DNA of 64,000 nucleotides from Ahaetulla prasina (GCF_028640845.1 NC_080548.1:18473321-18537320); one strand, 5' to 3'; shown: positions 21,413-33,598, numbered from the stretch's first letter. Notes: a model not told the origin generated them from the letters alone. Made by a program: numbers and translations.

Positions 21413-22851
21413 TTTCATGCATTCGGAATGGAGATTTTGTCTTGTTTCTCTTGTTTGAGAACAGGAAGACTTAACAGAGTCCAAAGTATCAGAGCTAATA
21501 CTTGACTTACAACCATTCAAAGTTGTACCAGTACGACTGAACCGGTACGAACCAGCTGAATACCAATGGTGGTATTCAGCCGGTTCGTACCGGTTCAGTT
21601 GTACCGATAGCAGAGATTGCGGGTGAGCCCGCCCCTGCCCACTCGCCCCGGCACTATGCTATCCTATTTAGTCACATTTTTGAGGCCGGGTGCATGCGCG
21701 GAAGGGGCGTGTACAAAGCGAGCGTGCATGCAGCGAACCGGTGGTAAAAATCTGTAAAACCCACCTCTGGGTTTACAAGTTACAACAGCAATGAAAAAGT
21801 GACCTATGACTGTTTTTCATCCTGACGACCAATGTTGCGTTACCGCAGTCACATGATCAAAATTTAGATGCTGGCAAGTGTTTCCGATTATGACGGTTGC
21901 AGTGCCTTGGTGTCAACGTGATCCCCCTTTTGCAACCTTCTGACAAGCAAAAACAATGGAGAATCCAGATTCACTTCACAACCATGTGGCTAACTTAACA
22001 ACAACTGCAACGATTCGCTTAACAACCGTGGCAAGAAAAGTTGTAAAATGGGGCAAACTCACTTAACAAATGTGTCACTTGGCAACATACATTTTGGGCT
22101 CAGTTGTGGTTGTAAGTTAAGGATTACCTGTATGTAAGACACTAACGTAGCTACAGGTAGCCCTCGACTTATAACCATCCATTTAGTGACCTTTCAAAGT
22201 TATGATAACACTGATAAAAGCGACTTATGACCATTTTTCAGACTTACGACCTTTGCAGCATCCCCATGGTCATGTGATCAAAATTCAGATGCTTGGCAAC
22301 TGACTCATCTTTGTGACGGTTCTAGTATGCTGCGGTCATGTGATCCCCTGACCTTCTGACAAGCAAAGTTAATGAGGAAGCCAGATTCACTTAACAGCCG
22401 TGTTACTAACTTAACTGCAGTGATTCATTTAACCATTGCGACAGGGAAAGTCATAAAATGGGACAAAACTCACTTAGCAATTGTCTTGCTTCGCAAGTGA
22501 CATTTTGGGCTCACTTGTGGTCATATGTCGAGGATTACTCGTACTTAAAAAAAGCAAGCAAACCAAACTCCAGCAGTCAACTTTTTTTAAAAAAATATCT
22601 TTCTTATCCCCTTTTCTATGTCCTTCACTTGCAGTCTCCATACAGACAGAAATGCCTAGACAAGCAGAAACATCTAAGCCTTTGCAGAAGATTAATGTTG
22701 TGTAAATGCAGTGGGAATAAAGCTTTGCTACATATGCATGCAAAACAAAAAGTGTGTGTGTGTGCGTGTGGGAGAATCCAGGATAAGTCAAGAGCTCCTT
22801 TCCACCCACCCGAGACTAGATAGGAATAATTTTATTACAGCTGGCCAAAAT

Positions 22852-22856
22852 ATTAC
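22852..22856 (+). other. Empty target site of the LTR insertion
   Basis: The sequence CCAAAATATTACCCAAAGG in duplicate B has one ATTAC exactly where duplicate A has LTR element plus two ATTAC copies. Confidence 0.95.
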
Positions 22857-23158
22857 CCAAAGGCTTTCAAGTTCTCCAGAACCCTCCAACATGCAAAAAA
22901 ACACCCCACCCCAACATAATTTGGGGGAAAATAAAATTCTCCATTGATTTTCCTTAGGACAAAGATCTTCACAAGGAGTAATTCATTCGTCCAAAGGCTG
23001 TGACATTGCAATCTTCCTCCATGGATACAAAACTCTATTGAGTAGAAATTCAAGTCAATCCTGGTGTGCTTTTAAACATAAATATATCGAATTAAAACGA
23101 AACACTGTACTGAGAAATGGCTACTTCTAAGACAGAACTGGATGACTCCTTTTATTTT

Positions 23159-23564
23159 AGACAGTACAGTGGTGGAATTCAGCCGGTTCGAACCGGTAGT
23201 TAAATTGCTAACTGGCCCCTCCCCACCCCGCCCCTTCTAGGAGTTCCCACGCATCCCATTTTGACTCCCAGGTAAGTGCAGGGAGGGCTACTATGTTGAA
23301 AACGGGGCGTGGGGGGTGCAGTGTGCCCCCTGCAGCCTGTTTTCGCTCCCAGGAGGCTGCAAGGAGGCCTACTAGGTCCAAAATGGGGCAAGGAGGATGC
23401 GACATGTCCCACCCCCCGCAGCCCGTTTTTGCTCCCAGGGGGTGCAGTTTGAATACTGCCTGTCACACCCCCTGGCCACGCCCACCATGGCCACGCCCAC
23501 CCAGCCAGTCATTAGGGCAGAGAACCGGTTGTTAAATGATTTGAAACCCACCACTGAGACAGTA
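23159..23564. mobile_element. hAT-type MITE (CAGTGGTGG family), 390 bp
   Basis: Element 23167-23556 with termini CAGTGGTGGAATTCAGCC and GAAACCCACCACTG and a perfect 8-bp TSD AGACAGTA on both sides. Internal GAACCGGT motifs and G/C-rich blocks, with no coding capacity. Confidence 0.9.
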
Positions 23565-23849
23565 TGTTTGTGCAGTAGGCGTAGACTGGACCAAGAGATG
23601 GAGAGGTTGTAATCTTGTAGGACAACGTTTTACATTAAGCAGAACACCAATATTTAGTTTTATTACTGGGTTGAGGAGTAATATATTCTCCTAAAATGAG
23701 ATAACCTAGGAAACCCATCCCGCCAAAGGCTGCCCAAATATTTTGCTTTTCCTTTTGTGTTGCAGCGCAAAGCAATTATTCTTCCTTTCTTTTTCCCCCC
23801 TCATTTGTGAAATCTCATTCTTGCCCTGTATAGTATTATTATATAGTAT

Positions 23850-24095
23850 ATAGCGACCCAGTTTGGTCTCTAGTGGTTTAAGATACTGGACTAGAAAGTA
23901 GGAGACTGTGAGTTCAAGTTCTGCCTTAGCTATGAAAGTTGGGTGACCTCGGGCCACTTTTTCTCAGCCCAACCCACCTCAGAGGGTTGTTGTTGTTGTG
24001 AGGAAAATAGAAGGAAGTTGTATTAGCTATGTTCTCACCGCCTTGGGTTGTTTGTAAAAATAGTAAAAGTGAAATAAAAATAAACAAACAGTATT
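23850..24095 (+). mobile_element. tRNA-derived SINE
   Basis: Head CAGTTTGGTCTCTAGTGGTT with a B-box-like GAGTTCAAGTTCTG, body CAACCCACCTCAGAGGGTTG, and an A/T-rich tail ending in AAATAAAAATAAA. Same family as 56045-56285. Confidence 0.7.
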
Positions 24096-24239
24096 GTTGT
24101 GGGGTGTCATTTGGAAGGCTGGGGTTGCATGCTTGAGATCTCTCTCTAGGAAATGACTTCTTCCCCAGGAGTTCTTGTGCCAGGAGAGACCAAGCAGGCT
24201 TCATTGTACCATCATTACGTCCAAGGAACCTTGGCTTGA

Positions 24240-24615
24240 CTAAACGTTTGTGGAGAGTCTCAATCATTCAGGTCACGGTTGTCCCAAAGGTGCTTTTTCA
24301 GGAGGCAAATGGACTTCCTTGTTTTTTTCCAGAGGAAAAATTGCAGACTACAGGAACCATTTGCACTACTCAGGTAACCCTGAGTAGTGCAAACCTCCAA
24401 GTACTTCAAGGACCTTCTAAAAGGATTCAGATGACCAGCTGTCTGCAAGGGATATAAATCTTTCCATTCCCCACTATCCTGTCAGACCTGAAGAAACTTC
24501 TTGGATGAGAAGCAAGACATCTTCAAGGGGAAAAAAAAAAGCAAAACCAAAAAAACAAAACCAAAAAGCAAGAAAGTCCAGTTGCCTCCTGAAACAGCAC
24601 CTTTGGGACTTGGCT
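24240..24615. mobile_element. Penelope-like palindromic unit with degenerate hammerhead-like core
   Basis: The outer arms GTCCCAAAGGTGCTTTTTCA and CACCTTTGGGAC are inverted. At 24488-24519 the core reads CTGAAGA, AACTTCT, loop, AGAAGC, AAGAC (GAAAC mutated). A small perfect palindrome (TTTGCACTACTCAGG / CCTGAGTAGTGCAAA) at 24360-24393 lies between the arms. Confidence 0.5.
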
Positions 24616-24619
24616 TGAC

Positions 24620-25013
24620 TATTGCAATAAATAAATAAATAAATAAAAATGGAGCATTGATTCTGTGAGTTCCAGGTCTCGGAAGCAAATTCACTACTGC
24701 TTTTGCCGATGCTCTTCTCTTTCTATTTTTTTTTTCCTTAGTGGACTAAGTAGGTAATCAGGCTTAAATGTCCTCAAGGCAGAATTAGCTCTGAGTGGAG
24801 CTGAAGTAACATTGCACATGGCTGGGTATATGCGGATTTAAATGTAACCCCCTGGGGATATCACTTGATCAAGTCAATCGACCTTTTTTGTGTGTGTGTG
24901 TTTCCTCAACTACTAACCCTTTCACTGACCACGTGCTACAGGAGGGACAGGAGAAACTTGATAACCTGTTTTGTTAGTAACCATTATTTTCATCTCACAG
25001 GGCCATACGCAAC
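24620..25013. other. No recognised feature
   Basis: Begins with AAAT and later TG runs; nothing else is identified. Confidence 0.4.
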
Positions 25014-25160
25014 CACTAGAGCAGGGGTCTCCAACCTTGGCAACTTTAGGACTTGTGGACTTCAGTTCCCAGAATTCCTCAGCCAGCCATGCTGAGGAAT
25101 TCTGGGAGTTGAAGTCTACAGGTCTTAAAGTTGCCAAGGTTGGAGATCCCTGCACTAGAG
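25014..25160. mobile_element. Palindromic hAT-type MITE with 8-bp TSD
   Basis: Element 25022-25152: CAGGGGTCTCCAACCTTGGC and its reverse complement at the ends, centre near CAGCCATGCTGAG. TSD CACTAGAG on both sides. Same family as 8165-8304. Confidence 0.9.
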
Positions 25161-25204
25161 TATTCCTAAGTTTAAAATCCTAATTAGCAAAAGTGTCATA
25201 GATA

Positions 25205-25788
25205 GATTGTGGAAACCTTTCGGGAAAAGTATATTTTCTAAAACTAGCTAAAACACCACTTTTTTTGAGTTGTACCATAAAATTATATATCAATGGAAAG
25301 ATAATTTAATCAAGAAAGTAATGCAATAACTTTTATGAAGGATTTGCTATTAGAATAGCAGTTACAGTATAAAGAAGAAAAGTGAAACGTAGAAAAAACA
25401 AGATATTCAAAAATTATCACCCTAGAAAAAACGAAATACAAAAATTATCACCATGTCAGTTAATACTTCGTTGAGTAACCTTTAGTATGAATTAAGGTCT
25501 TAAAACGGTCTTCCCATGGAGTGAACCAAGTCTTTTAGTTCTGCAGCTGTTATAATGTGAAACCAAGATTGAAGGATTGCTTCTATTAACTGGGTTTTAT
25601 TGCTGGATCACTTCTGACTAACAAGTTTCTTTAGTCGGCTCCATAGATTTTCAATTGGGTTAAGGTCTGGGCTATTCCCTGGCCATTCCTGCAGTAGAAT
25701 AGGATTATTTTGAAACTCCAAAAAAAAGTGGTGTTTTTTAGCCACCAAACCTCAAAAATACATTTTTCCCAAAATGTTTCCACAATTT
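25205..25788 (-). mobile_element. Tc1/mariner-type transposon remnant
   Basis: About 60-bp inverted termini (GATTGTGGAAACCTTTCGGG; TTTTCCCAAAATGTTTCCAC) stand at TA sites. On the minus strand the DDE transposase motif SPDLNPIENLW can be read near 25640-25670. Most of the transposase is missing, so it is a deleted, non-autonomous copy. Confidence 0.8.
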
Positions 25789-25829
25789 TAGCCATTACTG
25801 CAGGGTTACTGTTCAGTGCATTTGTCTAT

Positions 25830-26005
25830 GGCAATGTTTCTCAACCTCAGCATCTTTTAAGATCTAACATTATAGATAAAGCCATTAATTCATGAAAATA
25901 CACTAATTTTTCAAACTGGACAATTTTTAAGACATGTGGACTTCAACTCCCAGAATTCCCCAGCCAGCATCTTCAAACTGCCACGGTTGAAGAATATTGG
26001 TATAT
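25830..26005. mobile_element. Degenerate hAT-type MITE
   Basis: CAATGTTTCTCAACCTCAGC and GTGGACTTCAACTCCCAGAA with a weak inverted end (ACGGTTGAAGAATATTGG). An old relative of the palindromic MITE family; no clean TSD. Confidence 0.5.
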
Positions 26006-26895
26006 GGCATATCAGCATCTTCTTCTTGAGACTTTTCCTTAATCCTTCCTTAAGTGACCAGTGACGATAAAGCTTATATTCTTTTAATGATTTATATACA
26101 AATAGAAAGATAGGAGACATATTGCCACTGCAGATTTATTCAATATTGTTCAGATTCAGCAGCCTGGATTGTGCAATATTTCCACATTGTTTTTGTGTCA
26201 CCTTGATTTTAGGAAGGGAGTCTTACAAATTTGGGAAATCAGAAGCAGAGATAGCTGTGAAGAGGTTGTAACTCAAATGCCAACATCATTCCTGTTTTCT
26301 CTCAAATTCATTTATAAGGCTGATTTCATATTCACTTGTAAAGCCAATGACAAATTACCAAAAGTGCACTGTCACCAACACACCAGAAAACATACATCCC
26401 TTGTTAGCTTCAGAAAGGGATGAATGACACAGTAGAACACCATCATTTCTATGCTACCCAAAAGCTTTTTTGAGACCGATGTTCACCCAACCAACAAGTG
26501 GCATCACACAAAATAAATACAAGACCTCATTTGATTAATTCAAGAATTCCTGCTTGCAAAACATCAGATCAATCAATGTACGTGTCATAGGAATAGCAGG
26601 TTATGTGCCATTAAGAAAGAATGCCTTGTTCCACGTTATGCATAGGTGGTTAGTGGGGAAAAAAATCTGAATAGTGTTAGATGTAAAGAATACTTACTCA
26701 GTTATCACTTGCACAAAACTAACATCATGACAAAACAAATCATTTTTTCCCCCAAAAAATTGTGCTGTCCTTTTAGAAGACCATAGAAGACTTCTGCCAG
26801 ATTGGTCCGTTTCTATATTCTGTTGATGCCTTACATTAGTTTTCATTTTCTCATCCAACCAAATGGCTCTGCTCTATCAAAATCTCCCACAGAGT
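26006..26895. other. No recognised feature
   Basis: A/T-rich DNA. No exon or repeat is supported. Confidence 0.4.
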
Positions 26896-26899
26896 ATCC

Positions 26900-27057
26900 A
26901 CAGGGATCTCCAAACTTGGCAACTTACGGACTTCAGTTCCCAGAATTCCCCAAGCCAGCAGGAAATGTGAAATGTATTCCATCCAGCATGGATGGCTGGG
27001 GAATTCTGGGAGTTGAAGTCTACAAGTCTTCCAGTTGCCAAGTTTGGAGACCCTGCT
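26900..27057. mobile_element. hAT-type MITE relative with internal spacer
   Basis: Ends GGGATCTCCAAACTTGGCAA and TTGCCAAGTTTGGAGACCC are inverted, and AATTCCC arms surround a spacer (GGAAATGTGAAATGTATTCC). No clear target duplication. Confidence 0.65.
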
Positions 27058-27059
27058 CT

Positions 27060-28354
27060 TACAGAATAAAATAATTGGATTTTGTTCTCAAGACTGTGAG
27101 AGTGATAGCAATGTTGAGGTAAAACATTTCCATATTTTTCCCCTGAACTGTTGCACAAAAAGGCTTTTTTAGATCCATAGGTTATCGGAAGGATAAAATA
27201 TGAAAGCTTGGGACAACTGGCACTACTGCTATGCAGATGGAATATATTTTATATTTCAGCAAGACCTGAGAAACTCCTGACAAAAGCCCAACTGAAATGA
27301 CAGGCAATGCTCTGTGGCCAGTATGCTTCGCTCCTTCTGACTTCAAATGAGATTATGTTCCAGCTAATATACCTGTTTGTAAAACAACAGTACTTTCCAA
27401 AAACAAAGAAATAGGGACTGTTAGTACTTGTTTTACAAAACCTTCCATAAATCTTGCTAGAAATACATATCATGACAAAGCTGGATGTGCCTCTTTATAT
27501 ATCTCATTCTATCTTGCACTGACCTGCAGGAAGATAGGAACCTCAAAAAACAAAAAACAAAATCCTAAACAAAACACATAGTCTCATAGTTTTGTTACTC
27601 TGATCCTATACTTAAATAGTTGGTCTACCTTCCAGTGGAACCATATCCAGTGGTCTTCGTTTAACAGTTTTAATTTAATATTTTGAACTCTGAAATTGTG
27701 CAGTGTGCAAAACAGGCATAATAACCCGAAAAATTAATCTACTTGGAGATGGACCTCATTTCTCCAATTCATCAAATATTAATTGCCAATATTTAAATAG
27801 CTAAACAAGATACAAGGACAAGGTTTAAAACTAACCGGCTACCGACAAAGGACTTTGATGAGTAATTCATCTGCACTACTTTGAAGTATCTCACTCTTTC
27901 CCTTACTCTCTTAAACCCAGTTGTAGGTTTAGAAGAACACCAATGGTGAGCCAGATTCTCTGTTAGGCACTACAATAGGTAAGTGAGTTTGCTTTGAACT
28001 TAGCTTCCCATCAATAGAAATACTCAGGATTCCTCTTATAACTAGAGGCATCATCAAGATCTTTACAAAAGATCAATATAACCATATCCAAATTCAATTA
28101 GGAAAAATAATAATAATAAACATCTCTTCCTAGAAGGGAAGCCATTGCATCCGTTCCAAGCTGCCGACGGGACTGAATTTCAGAATGCTTTCAGAATTCT
28201 CTATCCGCAACCGTGTGAAATAACGATCTGTCCGCTTTCTTTCCGAGCTTCCAATCAACTCAGTCTTTAGGAACAAACAGGAGATTGGGCGCTTTGCTGT
28301 CGAGCTGCACTTGGGAGGTCCTTCACAGCTCTGGCCCAGAGGAAAATCTCTCCA
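27060..28354 (-). other. Likely 3' UTR and downstream flank of the L3MBTL gene
   Basis: This follows the stop codon on the minus strand and, unlike the surroundings, shows no transposon that I recognise. It is A/T-rich. ATTAAA-like hexamers on the minus strand occur near 27665-27680, but the polyadenylation site cannot be fixed from sequence alone. Confidence 0.4.
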
Positions 28355-28483
28355 TCAGTCTTCTTCTGCTGTCTTAAACATGAGGATTGCATTGTATATT
28401 TTCAATGCAGGCCCCAGTTTGATGCTAAGGATTTTAACGATGTCTGACTGATTGAGGAGAAGAAAAGCTTCGCCGTCAATTTG
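28355..28483 (-). CDS. L3MBTL1: L3MBTL terminal coding exon: end of SAM domain and stop
   Basis: Final coding segment of 129 nt including the TGA stop, with a TTCTGCAG acceptor. It encodes QIDGEAFLLLNQSDIVKILS, then IKLGPALKIYNAILMFK and the short tail TAEED. The IDGEAFLLL and IK.GPALKI motifs are the conserved end of SAM domains, with the IDG turn and a C-terminal helix. The tail is close to that remembered for L3MBTL1 (ILMFKNADD) and lacks the longer tails I recall for L3MBTL3 and L3MBTL4. Confidence 0.95.
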   Translation of the reverse strand, partial: QIDGEAFLLLNQSDIVKILSIKLGPALKIYNAILMFKTAEED

Positions 28484-29125
28484 CTGCAGAACCGGAAAAA
28501 AAAGAACAATGGGGTTAGTGTGTTGACTGAGGGAACCCAGCTCCTGTATCCTTCAAGTTAACAGCAAGAGAAAGGCACCAAAAACGACAATTGGTAGTTA
28601 TGACTGCCTGGTTCATATATTACAATAAGCCCTAGTTTGGGAAAATGTTTTAAAAGATGAACTGAATCACTGGGGACCTATGTTTGGAGTGACACACGAA
28701 GCCACTTGCATCCTTAATATTTCCCCTTTCCACTTTAATATCCTCGAATGTACTTCAACCCTTTTGATGATAAGCCCTTTGCATAAATGGACTGCAGGAT
28801 TCTTGGTAGAAACTTTAAAGTCTTTTGATTTGATTTGTTTTGTCTAACAGAGTACAGTGAGTAGGAAAGTAATCCTAGGAAGAAACAATCCACATGGCGA
28901 AGGACTCAAAAACCAGTCTGGTAATATTACACGTGCTGCCCAAATGACCATAATTAGCACTTACAAAGTTGATTAGCATTATCAATGCATAATTGCCAAG
29001 AAGCTTTAGGTTAAGACCATCACAACAGACAATATTTGTACAGTCTTTAAAAATTCCAGAATACATTGCTTGGATTATATCTCCTTTCTGTGATGTTAAC
29101 TAATTTTGTCTCTCTTGTTTCGATA
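28484..29125 (-). other. Last intron, part near the terminal exon
   Basis: Intron of the L3MBTL gene (28484-40191 overall). This part shows no recognised repeat. Confidence 0.5.
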
Positions 29126-29129
29126 TACA

Positions 29130-29512
29130 GCAGTGAGGGCGAACCTTTTTGGCACTGAGCGCATGTGCTCATCAGTGCCACAACCCGGAAAAGGAGCTGC
29201 CAAGGGCGCATGCCCCTCCCTGAAAATGAATGTTTGGTTTCCGGCATGCGCATACGCACCGGCAAACTAGTCTTCTGGGTTTCTGGCGCGAATGCGCGTG
29301 TGACGATCAGCTTGCCAGTGTGCATGTTCACACAGGAAAATGGAAGACCAGCTCTTCGAGTTTTCAGCACTGCTGCACACATAAAGGCCAGCTGATCGTC
29401 ATGCTTGTCAGCGCACCAGAAACCTGGAAGAGGAACGGGTAATGCCGCCCGTGCCAGGTGACATGGCTCCACATGCCACTTCAGGCATGCATGTCATAGG
29501 TTTGCCATCACA
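29130..29512. mobile_element. hAT-type element (GTGA.GGCGAACCT termini)
   Basis: Starts CAGTGAGGGCGAACCTTTTT and ends ATAGGTTTGCCATCAC, inverted. A related copy is at 40504-40945. The 141-codon minus-strand frame is not a gene. Confidence 0.6.
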
Positions 29513-30560
29513 GATATATAGCATTACTGTAGGAGAAAAGTAATGCCTTCTTTAAAGGCAAAATTTTACTTTGACCCTTTTTGGGGGGGCTAAACTGCTA
29601 GACTACCTTACTACTTAAGTTATATGGACAAATTCATCATTTTTTTGCTGTTTTTGAAACTAATCTGGGAAAAGACTGGATAGGAACATACCACAATAAC
29701 CTATCTCATCTCTCTTCTTCAGATCCTGCCCTTTAAAAAAAACTATCAGACACAATAATCTTATTCATACTTCATAGTTGTACACATATCAGTGCTGAGC
29801 CATGGCTTTGAACCAAAGTTTTAAGAAAGTTTGATTCTTGATTAAATAATGACCAGTGTGCTAATGGCTTTACTGGAGCTTCCTGTCTGAGGCTGCAAAA
29901 TCAAAATGACCACTAAAGGGCAGCAAAGAGACACAGGAAGTTAGCTTTTTGCTGCCACCTCATGGTTATCTGATTTGCTTGCTTGGCAGAATATGTCCTG
30001 CCAGCCTGTGTGTTCTATTTTGGGAAGGCTCAATATTTATCATAATCCACTGACTGGTTGTTTGTACTTATAACTATATTATAAATAATATAATACACTC
30101 CATAATTATGAAGTACATTATAAACTACATGAACTTCCTGCAGTTTATAGCCTTAAAATATAAATCTATAAAACAGAGCACTAAAATGTAAAAGGAACAA
30201 TCAGAAAATAAAACTGCAGACCCCAAATAGCTCTAGATTGACAAACCTTGAGGCTGGGATCTCTGCCTCTTTCTCCAGCAAGTTCAAGTACTGAAAGCTC
30301 TTAATCACCATGACTATGGCTCCTCTGGTTAGTTTCAAATCTATTTCACCAACATTTACATTTCTTTCCCATTTCCTTTTCCTGCATGTGCCTCAAATCC
30401 TCAGTTGTCCACATCTCTCTGAACCATTATCATTACTTTATATTCCCATGTAAAACTTCACAATTCACTTCCTAACCACCAACATCTAACCGCTCAGCTA
30501 TAGGCTTACCACTGTATTGTACCATTTATGCAGATTAATGTCAATTCTAGAACTATCTTG
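29513..30560. other. Intron, no recognised feature
   Basis: A/T-rich intronic DNA of the L3MBTL gene, ending in a short AAT/AAC run (30568-30606). Confidence 0.4.
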
Positions 30561-30602
30561 GTTATAATAATAATAATAATAACAACAACAACAACAACAA
30601 CA

Positions 30603-30830
30603 ACAGAGTTGGAAGGGACCTTGGAGATCTTCTAGTCCAACCCCCTGCCCAGGTAAGAAACCCTACACCATTTCAGACAAATGGCTATCCAACATTTTCT
30701 TAAAAATTTCCAGTGTTGGAGCATTTACAACTTCTGCAGGCAAGTTGTTCCACTGATTAATTGTTCTAACTTTAGGTTAAGGCTGTTTCTCACAGAAATG
30801 ATGATTACAGAATACCTTTCCGTAGTTTGC
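30603..30830 (-). mobile_element. CR1 LINE 3' end
   Basis: CAGAGTTGGAAGGGACCTTG through TTGTTCCACTGATTAATTGT, a short reverse-orientation CR1 terminus preceded by an AAC microsatellite. Confidence 0.8.
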
Positions 30831-30861
30831 TTTTTTACGTTCCCAAGATTACATTAGACCT

Positions 30862-31160
30862 TTGATGAAGGATAATTTGGTCCAGTGGTTAAAGTCACTA
30901 AGCCTGTCAGTGGAGAGCTGGCAGCCCGGTTTGAGACCCGAGCTTTGTGCAAGGGGTGAGCTCCTATCCCTTGCTCCAGCTCCTGCCCACCTAGCAGTTC
31001 GAAAGTATGCAAATGCAAGTAGATTAATAGGTACCACTTCAGTGGGAAGTAACAGTGGAAAATGTCTTCAGATAATGCTGGTTGCCTCGGTCAAGGAATG
31101 GAGATGAGCACTGTGCCTTAAGAATTGGACATGACCGACAGGGAAATGCTTACCTTTTTA
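30862..31160 (+). mobile_element. Sauria-type SINE (old copy)
   Basis: Plus-strand copy: head GGTCCAGTGGTTAAAGTCAC, B-box-like GGTTTGAGACCC, middle GCAGTTCGAAAGTATGCAAA, and Bov-B-like end GACATGACCGACAGGGAAAT followed by ACCTTT. Confidence 0.7.
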
Positions 31161-31290
31161 AATATGATCCTGTTACATTATGACCCATATTGGTGGCAAT
31201 GAGCTAATTAGCACAGGCAATTAGCAATAATAAGACGGTAGAAAAATAGCTGGTTCCTTAGCTATAACAGGTTCAATAGAATTTAGAATA

Positions 31291-31950
31291 ACAGCGTTGG
31301 AAGGGACCTTAGAGGTCTTCTAGTCCAACCCCCTGCTTAGGCAGGAAACCCTACACCACTTCAGACAAATGGTTATCTAACATCTTCTTAAAAACTTCCA
31401 GTGGAACATTCACAACTTCCGGAGGCAAGTTGTTCTGCTGATTAATTGTTCTAACTGCCAGGAAATTTCTCCTTAGTTCTAAGTTGCTTCTCTCCTTGAT
31501 TAGTTTCCACCCATTGCTTCTTGTCCTACCCTCAGGTGCTTTGGAGAATAGCTTGACTCCCTCTTCTTTGTGGCAGCCCCTGAGATATTGGAAGACTGCT
31601 ATCATGTGTCCCCTAGTCCTTCTTTTCATTAAACTAGACATACTCAGTTTCTGCAACAGTTCTTCATATGTTTTAGTGTCCAGTCCTCTAATCATCTTTG
31701 TTGCTCTTCTCTGCACTCTTTCTAGAGTCTCAACATCTTTTTTACATCGTGGCACCCAAAACTGAATGCAATATTCCAATTGTGGACTTACCAAGGCATT
31801 ATAAAGTGGTATTAACACTTCACGTGATCTTGGTTTTATCCCTCTGTTTATGCAGTCTAGAACTGTGTTGGCTTTTTGGGCAGTTGCTGCACATGGCTGA
31901 CTCATATTTAAGTGATTGCCAACTAGGACTAGATTAGCCATGAAATTTAT
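31291..31950 (-). mobile_element. CR1 LINE, longest copy in the window
   Basis: The minus-strand frame 31351-32049 encodes the RT C-terminal region: VLIPLYNALVSPQLEYCIQF, LERVQRRATKMIRGLDTKTY, MKRRTRGHMIAVFQYLRGCH, NGWKLIKERSNLELRRNFLA. The frame is open for about 200 codons but 5' truncated, so it is a dead fragment. Confidence 0.9.
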
Positions 31951-32706
31951 AAATAAGGGGTCTGTGCTAGTGCAGTAGGTTATTTGGATGTCCCCAGATT
32001 TTACTATTATTATTATTATTTTTGTGAGAGCCCTTCCACTCCAAAACACACGTGATCTACTGTTTAATGCTGAAACCTAAACTTCTCTCAGTTCTGAACA
32101 CTCCTGCAGATCCTAATCATGATATATTATCCTTGAGCTTAAGGAGAGCAGAAGATGGTTGGTTGGCCAAAAAAAACTGTGATATAACATCTTCATTGTG
32201 GCACTGTGTAGTTTGTTTATTTGAAACGAAAGAGCAGCCAGATGAAAAATCAGTTGACTTGAGGACAACAGATTTTTCAATGTGGCTACAAAGAGGTCAT
32301 GATCTTTATCAAATGACTCTGATTACCCATAAGGCATGACTGCCTAATTAGGTTATAACATAGCCTAGTAAGGGCTGCGACCCATTTAGCAAAATATTAA
32401 GGAGAAATTATGTAATTTGCCTTGACCCAAATAGTAACAGAATAAGCACAGATTCTTATTAAAGGAACTGGCAGAATGGAGATAGAAAGCCATAACCCTT
32501 CAAACATCAAGAGCGTGGAGAAAGCTCTCCAGAGGATGACTGGCTTTTGAAAAAGTATAGGAAAAGTAAATTGTTGGTACTCCGAAAACCTGGTGATCTT
32601 GGTTATAAATGAAGTACATTTCATTTGGAACCTGGCATTCCAGAAAACCAAATTACCACCATGTTAGAGGGAAAGAACAAGAAGCTACTTCTGGGGTATT
32701 TAGATG
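31951..32706. other. Intron, no recognised feature
   Basis: No exon or repeat identified, apart from a short ATT run near 32005. Confidence 0.4.
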
Positions 32707-33164
32707 AAAACTGGAAAAAAAAATCCATAAAGGAGAATATTTCTATATATGGGTATCTTGGCTTGTTGCAATGCTTGGTACAAAATGGGCAGGTTTTCCA
32801 ACTAAAAATCTAAACTTTGTAATATATTATGTATATAGACCAATGTGCAAATCTGGTATCCATATGGACAAAATAGGGGAATGAGAAGGAAGAAACTGCC
32901 TTCCCATTCTTTGCTTATCATACTTCTTGGAAATTATAGCACCAAAACTGGAAAAAAAAATCCATAAAGGAGAATATTTCTATATATGGGTATCTTGGCT
33001 TGTTGCAATGCTTGGTACAAAATGGGCAGGTTTTCCAACTAAAAATCTAAACTTTGTAATATATTATGTATATAGACCAATGTGCAAATCTGGTATCCAT
33101 ATGGACAAAATAGGGGAATGAGAAGGAAGAAACTGCCTTCCCATTCTTTGCTTATCATACTTCT
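32707..33164. repeat. 237-bp tandem duplication
   Basis: The segment from ACTGGAAAAAAAAATCC to CTTATCATACTTCT occurs twice (32707-32927 and 32944-33164), identical by eye with a period of 237. The linker TGGAAATTATAGCACCAAAA occurs at 32928 and again at 33599. Confidence 0.93.
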
Positions 33165-33598
33165 TTATTTGCAGATCCCTCGCATCCTGGACATAAACTG
33201 TTTCAACTCCTACCCTCAAAACGACGCTATAGAGCACTGCACACCAGAACAACTAGACACAAGAACAGTTTTTTCCCGAAGGCCATCACTCTGCTAAACA
33301 AATAATTCCCTCAACACTGTCAGACTATTTACTGAATCTGCACTACTATTAATCGTTTCATAGTTCCCATCACCAATCTCTTTCCACTTATGACTGTATG
33401 ACTATAACGTTACTGGCAATCCTTATGATTTATATTGATATATTGACCATCAATTGTGTTGTAAATGTTGTACCTTGATGAACGTATCTTTTCTTTTATG
33501 TAACACTGAGAGCATATGCACCAAGACAAATTCCTTGTGTGTCCAATCACACTTGGCCAATAAAATTCTATTCTATTCTATTCTATTCTATTCTATTC
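33165..33598 (+). mobile_element. CR1-L3-type LINE 3' end with ATTCT tail
   Basis: Plus-strand copy: TTTGCAGATCCCTCGCATCC, the ORF end (CCATCACTCTGCTAAACAAA) and AATCACACTTGGCCAATAAA followed by (ATTCT)n at 33568-33598. It splits the second 237-bp unit from its downstream linker, so it landed at that boundary. Confidence 0.9.

Larger units (their letters stand above)
21099..23078. repeat. Tandem segmental duplication, copy B (uninterrupted)
   Basis: A direct repeat of 14707-21098 minus the LTR element. It carries a truncated CR1-L3 piece (21099-21412), the TIR repeats (21503-22137, 22154-22535) and the unique tail ending CTTTTAAACATAAATAT. The junction GCTTTTAAACAAGTATTG shows two to three bases of microhomology. 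Confidence 0.92.
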
